From Rickettsiales bacterium (GTDB lineage Bacteria > Pseudomonadota > Alphaproteobacteria > Rickettsiales > UBA1997): a stretch of 8,388 bases of DNA. The notes below the pieces were generated by a model, which did not search any database, had not been told where the DNA came from, and worked only from the letters and a program-made list of their open reading frames with translations. Both the position numbers and the translations under genes were made by a program. Below are positions 1 through 6,017 of the stretch, piece by piece. The stretch lies in NCBI GenBank assembly GCA_947455365.1, contig CANGNU010000039.1, forward strand, positions 1 to 8,388. The letters run 5' to 3'. Every line of letters begins with the position of its first letter. Position 1 is the first letter of the stretch.

Positions 1-480
1 AATATTGTTTCCTTGAAGTTGCGAAGCATAAAGCATAATAATATCAGCATCCTTATCTTGCTGGAAGTAGGTAAAAAGCTGACCACCGTTTCGTTCTAAA
101 TTTTTAAATTCCTTCTCAAATTCTACTCCCCAAGTTTTACATTCAACCATCAAGTAAGCCGAACCATCGTCACGAGTTACCAAAATATCCAATCGTCCGC
201 TTGTGCTGTGTCCAGTTGGCCAAGTTTTTTCTAAAACAATATTTTGAGGAAGGTAACCTTTTTCTAAAAGTCTATCTACGCATTCAAGAACAACCCAATT
301 TTCAGCCTGTGAAAAATTTTGAGTGGTTTTGCTTTCGACTTTTATTTTATTGCCAAAATTAAAAATTGAATTTTCAAAATCAATATCAATAACATAGCCA
401 TTGTATTTTTTATGAAAAATTCCCGAAGTATTTTCTTTAGGTGCAAATCCTAATTCTTGTATTAGTTTTTTGTAATCCAT
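1..480 (-). CDS. N-terminal part of a restriction/modification-type protein with a PD-(D/E)XK nuclease domain (partial, runs off left edge)
   Basis: The frame is open from an ATG at 480 to position 1, giving 160 residues with no stop, so the C-terminal part lies outside the window. An in-frame TAA just upstream of the ATG fixes the start. The visible part resembles the HsdR_N-like nuclease domain at the front of type I restriction subunits and of fused restriction-methyltransferase proteins. It has GRLDILV with Asp98, then VECK with Glu113 and Lys115 (a PD-(D/E)XK catalytic pattern), then GGQLFTYFQQ at about 133-142, a motif common in these proteins. The missing part would be expected to carry a helicase or an N6-adenine methylase domain; I cannot see which. 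The gene is more AT-rich than murE and separated from it by 156 nt, which fits a transferred defence gene. Family assignment is fairly sure; the exact type is not. Confidence 0.7.
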   Translation of the reverse strand, partial: MDYKKLIQELGFAPKENTSGIFHKKYNGYVIDIDFENSIFNFGNKIKVESKTTQNFSQAENWVVLECVDRLLEKGYLPQNIVLEKTWPTGHSTSGRLDILVTRDDGSAYLMVECKTWGVEFEKEFKNLERNGGQLFTYFQQDKDADIIMLYASQLQGNNI

Positions 481-525
481 GGTTTTTAGAATTTAATTTA
501 CCCCTACAAATTTTTTTTTAAAAAA

Positions 526-553
526 TATATATCTCTTCATTTGTTATTTGCAA
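526..553 (-). promoter_or_regulatory. Candidate sigma-70-type promoter for the restriction-type gene
   Basis: On the minus strand, TTGCAA (553-548) is followed after 16 nt by TATATA (531-526), about 45 nt upstream of the ATG at 480. The fit is good for an AT-rich genome, but such matches arise easily by chance here. The rest of the 481-636 gap holds A/T runs and no convincing terminator for murE. Confidence 0.35.
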
Positions 554-636
554 ACAGCATATCAATCAAAAGTTTTTCAAAAACATTCTCGTTTTTTCTT
601 TCGTTAAATCTACAACAAAACTCATCAAAAATTGTC

Positions 637-2211
637 TCATGTCAAAGCTTCGCGAACAATTTTTGCTTCGTCAAATTCAGATTTTACCCCAGCAATAATT
701 TGATATTTTTCATGTCCTTTGCCCGCTAAAATCAATATATCGCCCGCTTGCAACATTTCTAGTGATTTTTTTATAGCCACCTTGCGATCAGCAATTTCAA
801 TGGTTTTTGCCATGTCACAGGCGGCAATAATTTCGGCGCGAATGCTCGCAGCGCTTTCACTGCGTGGGTTGTCGTCAGTTACAATAATTAAATCTGCTAA
901 GCGCGAAGCAACCTCACCCATAATTGGACGCTTTTTATTATCGCGATCGCCGCCACAACCAAACAAAACAATAAGCCGCGGCGCACTTACAGCAGAGCCA
1001 TTTTGCAAAGTTGTAATTTTTGTAGAAGAATTTTGTGAATCACTTAAACCCTTACCCACCAAGCCTTGCGCCAATTTCAAAACATTTTCGAGAGCATCTG
1101 GTGAGTGAGCAAAATCAATAAAAACTTGCGCACCATTAGGCAGCAAAGCCACGCGCTGCATGCGTCCATCGGCAGTGTGCAATTGTGTAAATTGTTGTAA
1201 TAATTGAGCAAATTTTTCTTCAGGCAAATAGTGGCGCGCCATCACCATTCCTAGCGCGCAGAGCATATTATAAACTTGAAATTCACCACTTACATTTAAT
1301 TGCAGTGAATATTTTTTTTCGGCAAACTCAAATGAAACCAATTGGCCCAAGGCTTGCGGCGTAATCTGCAAAATTTTTAATCCATCAACCGCTTTAAAAC
1401 CATATTCTAAAATGTGATGTTTTTTTGCTTGGCACATTCTTTTTATTTTTACAAATTCTGCAATATCGGCGTTGAGCACTACAGCCGAGCCGTTTGACAT
1501 TGCCGCTTCAAACAACAACATTTTGCAGAAAAAATATTCTTCCATTGTTTTATGATAATCAAGATGGTCTTGGGTGAAGTTAGTAAAGCCACCAACAGCA
1601 AGCTTCAAACCCGCTATTCTAGCCTGCTCAAGGCCAATTGAACTAACTTCAAGCGCCACATCATCAACGCCATTTTCACGCAACTTGTACAAGTTTTTGT
1701 ACAACGAAACAATATCTGGCGTAGTAAGGTCAAACCGCTCTAGCATTGGCTTTATAGCATCATCGCACATTACACCAAGCGTACCAATTGAAGCAGATTT
1801 TTTACCAATTAAAGCAATAATTTGACGAATAAATTCTGCTGTAGAAGTTTTTCCATTAGTGCCCGTAACCGCGTAAATATTGGTTGGAAGCGCTGCGTAA
1901 AATATTTTTAAAACTTCAACCAACAAGGCAAATGGTTGCTCGGTTTTTATAAAAATAATTTTATCGGAAGAAATTTTTATAGGAAATTCTTTTGCAACAA
2001 CAACCTGCGCGCCCGCTAAAATAGCGCTTTCAATAAACTCACTACCACTTTTAACTTTGCCATCAAGTGCAAAAAAAATTGCTGATTTTGTTGCATTTAT
2101 TTTGCGCGAATCAATTGCAACATCGGCAATTGTAACTTCATCAAGCCGCGCTGTACCTTGCTCTACAGTAAATTGTGTTTTAACTTGTGAGAAAATTTCT
2201 TTTAGATTCAT
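637..2211 (-). CDS. murE: UDP-N-acetylmuramoyl-L-alanyl-D-glutamate--2,6-diaminopimelate ligase (MurE)
   Basis: This cytoplasmic Mur ligase adds meso-diaminopimelate to UDP-MurNAc-L-Ala-D-Glu using ATP. The 524-residue product has the full architecture: an N-terminal UDP-binding domain with DSRK (34-37), a central ATPase domain with the P-loop TGTNGKTS (116-123), DLTTPD (161-166), the NFTQDHLDYH segment (211-220) and the probable carbamylated lysine Lys230 in CKMLLF, and a C-terminal domain with DGRMQ (348-352), FAHSPDALE (367-375), FGCGGDRD (417-424) and DNPR (447-450). DNPR is the diaminopimelate-recognition motif, so the substrate is very likely meso-DAP rather than lysine. It is somewhat longer than usual (about 490) because of a Ser/Thr/Asn-rich stretch at about 386-408. 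After DNPR it reads SESA, where many homologues have a Pro. The gene lies 39 nt downstream of pyrF, probably in one transcript, and away from the usual murF/mraY/ftsI cluster. Confidence 0.96.
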   Translation of the reverse strand: MNLKEIFSQVKTQFTVEQGTARLDEVTIADVAIDSRKINATKSAIFFALDGKVKSGSEFIESAILAGAQVVVAKEFPIKISSDKIIFIKTEQPFALLVEVLKIFYAALPTNIYAVTGTNGKTSTAEFIRQIIALIGKKSASIGTLGVMCDDAIKPMLERFDLTTPDIVSLYKNLYKLRENGVDDVALEVSSIGLEQARIAGLKLAVGGFTNFTQDHLDYHKTMEEYFFCKMLLFEAAMSNGSAVVLNADIAEFVKIKRMCQAKKHHILEYGFKAVDGLKILQITPQALGQLVSFEFAEKKYSLQLNVSGEFQVYNMLCALGMVMARHYLPEEKFAQLLQQFTQLHTADGRMQRVALLPNGAQVFIDFAHSPDALENVLKLAQGLVGKGLSDSQNSSTKITTLQNGSAVSAPRLIVLFGCGGDRDNKKRPIMGEVASRLADLIIVTDDNPRSESAASIRAEIIAACDMAKTIEIADRKVAIKKSLEMLQAGDILILAGKGHEKYQIIAGVKSEFDEAKIVREALT

Positions 2212-2250
2212 GTTTAAAATTCTTCGCTATTTTTAAAAAGCTCTTCACTT

Positions 2251-2952
2251 TTATGACAAAACTTCTGCAACCAATTTATTAAAAATTGCTGCTTCTTGAC
2301 GCATATTTTTTGCTTGCATGATAGGCCTTCCAACCACTAAATGACTAGCGCCGTTATTAAGTGCAGTTTTTACATCTGCAGTGCGTTTTTGGTCATCATT
2401 ACTTGCCGAATTTCTAATTCCGGGAGTAACAATTAAAAAATCTGAGCCAAATTTTTCACGCAAAATTTTTGCTTCTAAAGGTGAAGCGACAACGCCATCA
2501 AGCCCCGCCGCCAAAGCCGCGCCAGCCTTCTTCACCACCAATTCTTCCAACGAAAATTTTGCATCAAAACCCATTTCTAATAAATCTGCCTGCTCTAAAC
2601 TAGTTAAAACCGTTACACCAACAACCTTCATCGCGCCTTTATTTTCAACGGCTGCGGCCATAATTTCTTTATTTGCAGTATGAATTGTAAGCAAATCAAT
2701 TTGATGAGAAGCAAGGTTGCGTACTGCTCTGCCAACGGTTGCAGGAATGTCGTATAGTTTTAGATCGGCAAAAACTTTTTTATTGTGCAATTTTAAAAAC
2801 TCCACCAGCTCAAAGTACGAGCCACTTGCCATTAATTCTAAACCAATTTTGTAAAAGTTTATTTCATCGGAAAGTTCTTCAACAACTTGTTTTGCTGCAG
2901 AAAAATTAGGAACATCAAGGGCTAGAATAAGGCGGTCTTTAGCTAAAATCAT
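2251..2952 (-). CDS. pyrF: Orotidine 5'-phosphate decarboxylase (PyrF)
   Basis: This enzyme catalyses the last step of de novo UMP synthesis, decarboxylation of OMP. The 233-residue protein is a normal-length bacterial PyrF of the TIM-barrel type. Visible signatures are LALDVPN with Asp12, YKIG with Lys35, the catalytic FADLKLYDIP (Asp63, Lys65, Asp68), TIHT (89-92), VVASPLEA (154-161), VTPGIR (175-180) and the phosphate-binding VVGRPI (206-211). The ATG at 2952 sits right before the first beta strand, as expected; another ATG 8 nt upstream is out of frame. It lies between plsY (49 nt upstream) and murE (39 nt downstream). The upstream gap holds a perfect TATAAT, so it may have its own promoter. 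Its presence suggests the organism makes pyrimidines de novo, although the rest of the pathway is not in the window. Confidence 0.96.
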   Translation of the reverse strand: MILAKDRLILALDVPNFSAAKQVVEELSDEINFYKIGLELMASGSYFELVEFLKLHNKKVFADLKLYDIPATVGRAVRNLASHQIDLLTIHTANKEIMAAAVENKGAMKVVGVTVLTSLEQADLLEMGFDAKFSLEELVVKKAGAALAAGLDGVVASPLEAKILREKFGSDFLIVTPGIRNSASNDDQKRTADVKTALNNGASHLVVGRPIMQAKNMRQEAAIFNKLVAEVLS

Positions 2953-2968
2953 GTTGCATGTAATTTAA

Positions 2969-2974
2969 ATTATA
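2969..2974 (-). promoter_or_regulatory. Candidate -10 box (TATAAT) upstream of pyrF
   Basis: A perfect TATAAT lies on the minus strand 16 nt upstream of the pyrF ATG. No -35 at 16-18 nt is convincing; the nearest is TTGCAG at 19 nt. If used, it gives a leader of only about 10 nt. It could drive pyrF-murE separately from sspB-plsY. Confidence 0.3.
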
Positions 2975-3001
2975 CAAATGAAATGCAAACGCCCTGCAAA
3001 A

Positions 3002-3601
3002 TTACATCTTTTTTTCTTCACCAAGCAGCAAGCGAATGACATTTTCTCGGTGTCTTGCAGCAATTACTACAAATAGCGCGCAGCATAGAACCACTTGACT
3101 TGTCGGCGCATCATAATGTACAGAAAATGCGATGGAGGAAAGCACGGCAATTAGCGATGCCACTGACGAAATGCGATAGATTAAAAATATCATTAACCAG
3201 AAAACAATACTTAAAAAGCCGACTATAGGGTCAAGAGCCAAAAGCACAGCCAGAGCGGTTGCAACGCCCTTTCCACCTTTAAATTTTAAGTAAACTGGAT
3301 AAATGTGAGCAATCACCGCAACAATTGAAACTATTGCCAAAAACAAGTGCAAATTATTGATAAAATAAAATGAGAAGCGGGCTACAATCACCATTATCGC
3401 ACCTTTGAAGCCATCTAATAAAAGTGTGATTAGTCCAAGTTTTTTGCCCGCAATGCGCGTAACATTGGTGGCACCGATATTTCCTGAGCCAGCTTCACGA
3501 ACATCTTTGCCCAAGCAAGCCTTTGTTATCACAAGGCCGAAAGGAATTGCACAAACAAAGTAAGTGATGGCTAAAAATAAAAATTGATAGACAAATATCA
3601 T
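3002..3601 (-). CDS. plsY: Acyl-phosphate:glycerol-3-phosphate acyltransferase (PlsY)
   Basis: This inner-membrane enzyme transfers an acyl group from acyl-phosphate to glycerol-3-phosphate, the first acylation in phospholipid synthesis. The 199-residue product is of usual length and strongly hydrophobic, with several membrane segments (roughly 3-27, 55-77, 84-102, 113-142, 145-182). All three PlsY motifs are present: SGNIGATNVTR (39-49), KFKGGKGVAT (106-115, preceded by HIYPVY) and HRENVIRLLLG (184-194). The start ATG overlaps the sspB stop as ATGA, which indicates translational coupling and a shared mRNA. The acyl-phosphate supplier PlsX is not in the window. The identification is firm. Confidence 0.96.
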   Translation of the reverse strand: MIFVYQFLFLAITYFVCAIPFGLVITKACLGKDVREAGSGNIGATNVTRIAGKKLGLITLLLDGFKGAIMVIVARFSFYFINNLHLFLAIVSIVAVIAHIYPVYLKFKGGKGVATALAVLLALDPIVGFLSIVFWLMIFLIYRISSVASLIAVLSSIAFSVHYDAPTSQVVLCCALFVVIAARHRENVIRLLLGEEKKM

Positions 3602-4104
3602 GCTTGATTATCGTTATTTTTGTTTTTGCGAAATGCGTCAAGTGAAATAACCTTGGCAGACAAGTCAACCGCTGGCTTCGCGCCTTTAGTATCATTTTTG
3701 TTAGCGTGATTTGTCGAAATTTTTGGCTCACCATCTTCACCAAATTCATCATAATTTACGCTGAATTTTAAACCAAAATTCATGGAAGGATCGGCGAAAG
3801 AAGTGATTGAGCGATAAGGCACAACTAGTTTTTCATATTTGCCTGCGAAGCTTAGAGACAGCTTGAATTGATCATGCTCAACAACAAAACTTTTATATTG
3901 ATGCTGCACAACAATTGTCATTTCTTCGGCGTATTTTTCCTTCAAATATTTAGGAATAGTAATTCCGGGAAAGTTGGTAAGAAAAGTAATTACAAAATAA
4001 TGTTTGCCCGGCAAGCAAGTCTTTTCAACCTTCTTCAGCGTTTCATAGATGACCGAACGCATGGAATTTTCAATAATTTCGTCGTAACCGATTAGATCTT
4101 GCAT
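3598..4104 (-). CDS. sspB: ClpXP adaptor SspB, alphaproteobacterial type
   Basis: SspB binds the tmRNA-encoded degradation tag and tethers tagged proteins to ClpXP. The 168-residue protein matches the alphaproteobacterial SspB family along its length: an N-terminal helix with DLIGYDEIIENSMRSVI, LPGKHYFVITFLT (31-43), the PKYLKEKYAEEMTIVVQHQY segment (51-70), LSLSFAGKYEKLVVPYRSITSFADPSMNFGLKF (83-114), an acidic/polar linker (about 118-148) and a conserved tail KVISLDAFRK (151-160), probably the ClpX-docking peptide. The start at 4104 keeps the conserved N-terminus; no Shine-Dalgarno is visible. It begins 28 nt after the last hairpin of ssrA on the same strand, so it is probably transcribed by read-through from the tmRNA promoter or from a site inside ssrA. 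The stop overlaps plsY by 4 nt. Physical linkage with the gene for its tag is notable. Confidence 0.92.
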   Translation of the reverse strand: MQDLIGYDEIIENSMRSVIYETLKKVEKTCLPGKHYFVITFLTNFPGITIPKYLKEKYAEEMTIVVQHQYKSFVVEHDQFKLSLSFAGKYEKLVVPYRSITSFADPSMNFGLKFSVNYDEFGEDGEPKISTNHANKNDTKGAKPAVDLSAKVISLDAFRKNKNNDNQA

Positions 4105-4118
4105 GAAAAATTTGGCGT

Positions 4119-4164
4119 AAAAAATTATTAAGTGTTGGTTTTTCTGTTGACAGGAAAACCAACA
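4119..4164 (-). terminator. 3' hairpin of the tmRNA coding piece, possible weak terminator before sspB
   Basis: TGTTGGTTTT (4164-4155) pairs perfectly with AAAACCAACA (4142-4133), and CTGT/ACAG extends the pairing within the loop. A run of six T (4124-4119) follows only after 8 nt, so it is not a standard intrinsic terminator. It may be the 3' end of the mature coding piece, with partial read-through into sspB. Confidence 0.5.
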
Positions 4165-4187
4165 AACCCCGACGAATATTACTTATG

Positions 4188-4247
4188 CTAAGCAGCGATA
4201 GCCACTGGAGCAAATTCAATATTGTCATTAGCAAAGTTATCGTTTGC
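4188..4247 (-). CDS. tmRNA degradation-tag reading frame, ANDNFANDNIEFAPVAIAA
   Basis: Translation resumes at GCA (4247-4245), just after an A-rich stretch ending AATAAAC, and stops at TAG (4190-4188), giving 19 encoded residues; alanine from the charged tmRNA precedes them. The first five residues, ANDNF, match the usual alphaproteobacterial tag, and the tail AIAA is a ClpX/ClpA-type C-terminal degron. Unusually, ANDN occurs twice (residues 1-4 and 6-9), making the tag about six residues longer than the Caulobacter type. The repeated ANDN codons differ at the third base in all four cases. AANDN is the region bound by SspB in studied systems, and sspB is the next gene. Confidence 0.92.
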   Translation of the reverse strand, partial: ANDNFANDNIEFAPVAIAA

Positions 4248-4359
4248 GTTTATTGTTTTTGAACGGATACCTTTCGAAGCTTGCGCCTCTAGAGTCAGCA
4301 GTGTCTCAGCTGGGCAAAATCAATCTTTTTATTATGCATGTCGAAGTTAAATCACCCCC

Positions 4360-4469
4360 GTAGTTTTTATTTTAACCCCCTACCCCCCAAGGGGGGAGAC
4401 ATGCTTTCGCTGCGCTTACGCAATGTCGGCCCGCACACCTAGAGGAAGTTCTGGGACTAAAATAAAAAC
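4360..4469 (-). other. Intervening segment of the pre-tmRNA, removed during maturation
   Basis: This 110-nt segment joins the encoded CCA to the 5' GGGGGUG of the coding piece. Its ends form a perfect 13-bp inverted repeat, AGTTTTTATTTTA (4470-4458, including the A of CCA) with TAAAATAAAAACT (4374-4362), which extends the acceptor stem in the precursor. Inside are a hairpin region closed by GACAT/ATGTC (4427-4398) and a C/G hairpin (4396-4383, CCCCC with GGGGG around CTTG). It is presumably cut out by RNase P on the 5' side of GGGGGUG and trimmed at CCA. Confidence 0.85.
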
Positions 4470-4561
4470 TGGTGGAGGTGTCGGGTACCGCCCCCGAGTC
4501 CATGTACACCTATTTTAGATTAAGTTTATCACCATAGCGCGGGGTTAGCCGCGCACTGGTA

Positions 4562-4589
4562 AATATAATTATGAAAATGAAATTAACAA
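4562..4589 (-). promoter_or_regulatory. Promoter of ssrA
   Basis: On the minus strand TTGTTA (4589-4584) and TATATT (4567-4562) are separated by 16 nt. Transcription would begin at about 4555-4558, at the start of the acceptor-piece hairpin, which suits a stable RNA with little leader. Confidence 0.55.
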
Positions 4590-4612
4590 GTGGTTTGGTT
4601 CTTTAGATGGGT

Positions 4613-4634
4613 AAAAAATCTTGCGGCCTTGCAA
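4613..4634 (-). terminator. Weak candidate terminator downstream of ilvE
   Basis: After the ilvE stop, TTGC/GCAA (4634-4621) encloses AAGGCC and is followed by six T (4618-4613). The stem is short. The same gap contains GCAAGGCC twice (direct repeat, 4628-4649). The 105-nt gap to the tmRNA otherwise holds only the ssrA promoter. Confidence 0.3.
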
Positions 4635-4665
4635 ATGGTTGTGGCCTTGCTTCGCGGCTAAAATG

Positions 4666-5550
4666 TTAGCTGCGAACCAAGCGACTGTAGGTTTCCATTA
4701 AATCTAGCGTGATTGGGCTAATTTCGGGGTATTTGTATTGATCGCCAATGGCCCCTACTCTGGTAAGCTCTGCGGCGCTGCCAGTAATGAAGACATCGGC
4801 GGCGTCAGCAAGTTCTTCTGGCTTAATGTGGCGCTCTACAACCTTTAGCCCCTTAGCTTTGGCAATGTCTATGACAGTAAGGCGCGTGATGCCATTGAGG
4901 AAGCAGTCAGGCAATGGGGTGTGCAATTCGCCATTTTTCATTACCAAGAATAAATTGGCACCAGTGGCTTCGGCCAAGAAGCCGCGGTAATCAAGCATTA
5001 GCGCGTCGTTGTATCCTTCTTTTTCTGCTTCATGTTTGCTGATGGTGCAAATCATGTAGAGGCCGGCAGCCTTTGCCGCTGTAGGCGCTGTTTCAGGTGA
5101 TGGGCGTCTATATTTGGCAAATTTTAGCTTCAAGCCAGCGCGGCGAGCCTCGTCAGAGTAGTATGACGGCCATTGCCAGCAAGCAACCGCAACATTGATT
5201 GAGGTTTTTTGCGCCGAGATGGCCATCTGCTCCGAGCCACGCCACGCAAAGGCGCGCATGTAACCATCGACAATATTTTGCTTGGCAACAATTTCTAGTT
5301 TGATTTTATTAAGTTGCTCAACCGAATAAGGCACTTCAAAACCAATCATGTTGGCAGAAGCGTGTAAGCGCGTGCTGTGCTCGGTAGATTTAAAAATTTT
5401 CCCCGCATAAATTCTTTCGCCTTCAAACACGCATGAAGCGTAGTGCAAACCGTGATTAAGAACATGAACTTTAGCGTCTTTCCACTCAACAAATTGGCCG
5501 TTGTACCAAATGTAGCCGTCGCGTTTATCAAAAGGAATTAGTTCGCTCAT
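4666..5550 (-). CDS. ilvE: Branched-chain amino acid aminotransferase (class IV PLP enzyme)
   Basis: This enzyme transfers the amino group between glutamate and 2-keto acids of valine, leucine and isoleucine. The 294-residue protein has the class IV fold with its expected marks: an N-terminal HVLNHGLHYASCVFEGERIY segment (29-48), Arg61 near the PLP phosphate, the Schiff-base lysine Lys160 in APTAAKAAGLYM, GYNDALMLDYRGFLAEATGANLF (179-201) with Glu194 for the pyridine nitrogen, LNGITR (218-223) and the TGSAAELT motif (256-263). This is closest to the BCAT branch; D-amino acid transaminase and aminodeoxychorismate lyase of the same fold are less likely because of the VFEGERIY and GSAAELT forms. 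The start at 5550 (MSELIPFDKRDGYIWYNG) is the usual N-terminus; no Shine-Dalgarno is visible. It diverges from the toxin-antitoxin genes across a 193-nt gap. Confidence 0.92.
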   Translation of the reverse strand: MSELIPFDKRDGYIWYNGQFVEWKDAKVHVLNHGLHYASCVFEGERIYAGKIFKSTEHSTRLHASANMIGFEVPYSVEQLNKIKLEIVAKQNIVDGYMRAFAWRGSEQMAISAQKTSINVAVACWQWPSYYSDEARRAGLKLKFAKYRRPSPETAPTAAKAAGLYMICTISKHEAEKEGYNDALMLDYRGFLAEATGANLFLVMKNGELHTPLPDCFLNGITRLTVIDIAKAKGLKVVERHIKPEELADAADVFITGSAAELTRVGAIGDQYKYPEISPITLDLMETYSRLVRS

Positions 5551-5581
5551 AAATAATTTAAGTTTGCAGTTTTTAATCTTG

Positions 5582-5636
5582 AAGCCAGCATTCTAGCTGA
5601 TGGTTTTTATTTTTTAAACTAGAATTTTTTTGGCTT
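5582..5636. repeat. Imperfect inverted repeat in the ilvE / antitoxin divergent gap
   Basis: AAGCCA (5582-5587) and TTCTAG (5591-5596) are mirrored by CTAGAA (5619-5624) and TGGCTT (5631-5636). The two arm pairs are spaced unequally (3 and 6 nt). In an ilvE leader this could form a two-part stem, or it could be a protein-binding site. No clear promoter for ilvE is visible in the gap. Confidence 0.4.
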
Positions 5637-5681
5637 ATTCAAAAAATTTTTATTCAGCAGATAAATTATCTAAGGTTTTTC

Positions 5682-5700
5682 TAGAATTATAAATATTCTA
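5682..5700. promoter_or_regulatory. Palindrome upstream of the antitoxin, candidate operator
   Basis: TAGAAT and ATTCTA flank a 7-nt centre (TATAAAT), 43 nt before the antitoxin ATG. The left arm overlaps a second palindrome, TTCTAGAA (5679-5686). RHH antitoxins usually bind such repeats to repress their own operon. The TATAAAT centre could double as a -10 region, so binding would block transcription. AT-rich sequence makes chance palindromes likely. Confidence 0.4.
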
Positions 5701-5743
5701 ACTTAGTATTCATTGTATTACATTAAATAATTTTTATTACTTT

Positions 5744-5986
5744 ATGACAACACTTACAGTAAGAATATCAGACGAGCTAGATCAAGCCTTGCAACAATTT
5801 TGTAAAGAGGAGGATCGTAGTAAATCTTGGTTGCTTAAAAAAGCATTACAAGAAAAATTAGAAGATTGGCAAGATTTGCGCATTGCAAAAAAAGGTCGTG
5901 CGCAATATGAAAAAAATCCCCACCTAACAATTGGCCACGAAGCTTTAATTAAAGAGCTTGGAATCAAGAAAAAGAATCGCAAATAA
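5744..5986 (+). CDS. Ribbon-helix-helix antitoxin of a RelE-type toxin-antitoxin pair
   Basis: The 80-residue protein begins with a short strand TLTVRIS (3-9) followed by two helices, DELDQALQQFCKEE (10-23) and SKSWLLKKALQEKLEDW (26-42), the layout of a RHH (MetJ/Arc, CopG-like) DNA-binding domain. The basic C-terminal part (about 45-80) would wrap the toxin. It lies 31 nt upstream of a RelE-family toxin on the same strand, the usual antitoxin-first order. It probably represses its own operon through the palindrome at 5682-5700. No Shine-Dalgarno is visible. The pair is AT-richer than tadA, which suggests acquisition. The role is clear from context; the antitoxin subfamily (RelB, ParD or other RHH) is not resolved. 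Confidence 0.85.
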   Translation: MTTLTVRISDELDQALQQFCKEEDRSKSWLLKKALQEKLEDWQDLRIAKKGRAQYEKNPHLTIGHEALIKELGIKKKNRK

Positions 5987-6017
5987 TTTTAAACTCACCA
6001 ACTTAAAAACCCAAAAA

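Larger units (their letters stand above)
4133..4560 (-). ncRNA. ssrA: Circularly permuted two-piece tmRNA (ssrA): acceptor piece, intervening segment, coding piece
   Basis: tmRNA acts first as alanyl-tRNA and then as mRNA to release stalled ribosomes. Here the CCA-bearing 3' part comes first on the minus strand. The acceptor piece runs from about 4560 to 4470 and ends in T-arm (UCGGG/CCCGA), CACCUCC, A and an encoded CCA (4472-4470). The coding piece starts with GGGGGUG at 4359-4353, which pairs with CACCUCC (4480-4474) in a 7-bp acceptor stem with one G-U pair. UUAACUUCGAC follows, matching the D-loop-like start of tmRNAs. CATGCATA after it can pair, with one mismatch, with TGTACATG before the T-arm (P2). 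The tag frame is at 4247-4188. The acceptor piece opens with a GCGCGG/CCGCGC hairpin. The outer ends are estimates. The permuted order is the alphaproteobacterial arrangement. The T-loop reads GGCGGUA, without the UUC of tRNAs. Confidence 0.93.

Noticed and set aside
541..729. Plus-strand frame of 62 codons
   Set aside because: It overlaps the end of murE on the other strand, has an AT-driven Phe/Ser-rich composition and matches no known family.
3495..3752. Minus-strand frame of 85 codons across the sspB/plsY junction
   Set aside because: It is a shadow of two well-supported genes in other frames.
4340..4400. G-quadruplex in the G-rich stretch of the tmRNA precursor
   Set aside because: Only three G runs are close together and two of them already pair in hairpins or the acceptor stem.
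5958..6017. Longer toxin start giving a 20-residue N-terminal extension
   Set aside because: The extension overlaps the antitoxin end and is not like RelE toxins; the ATG at 6018 fits the family.
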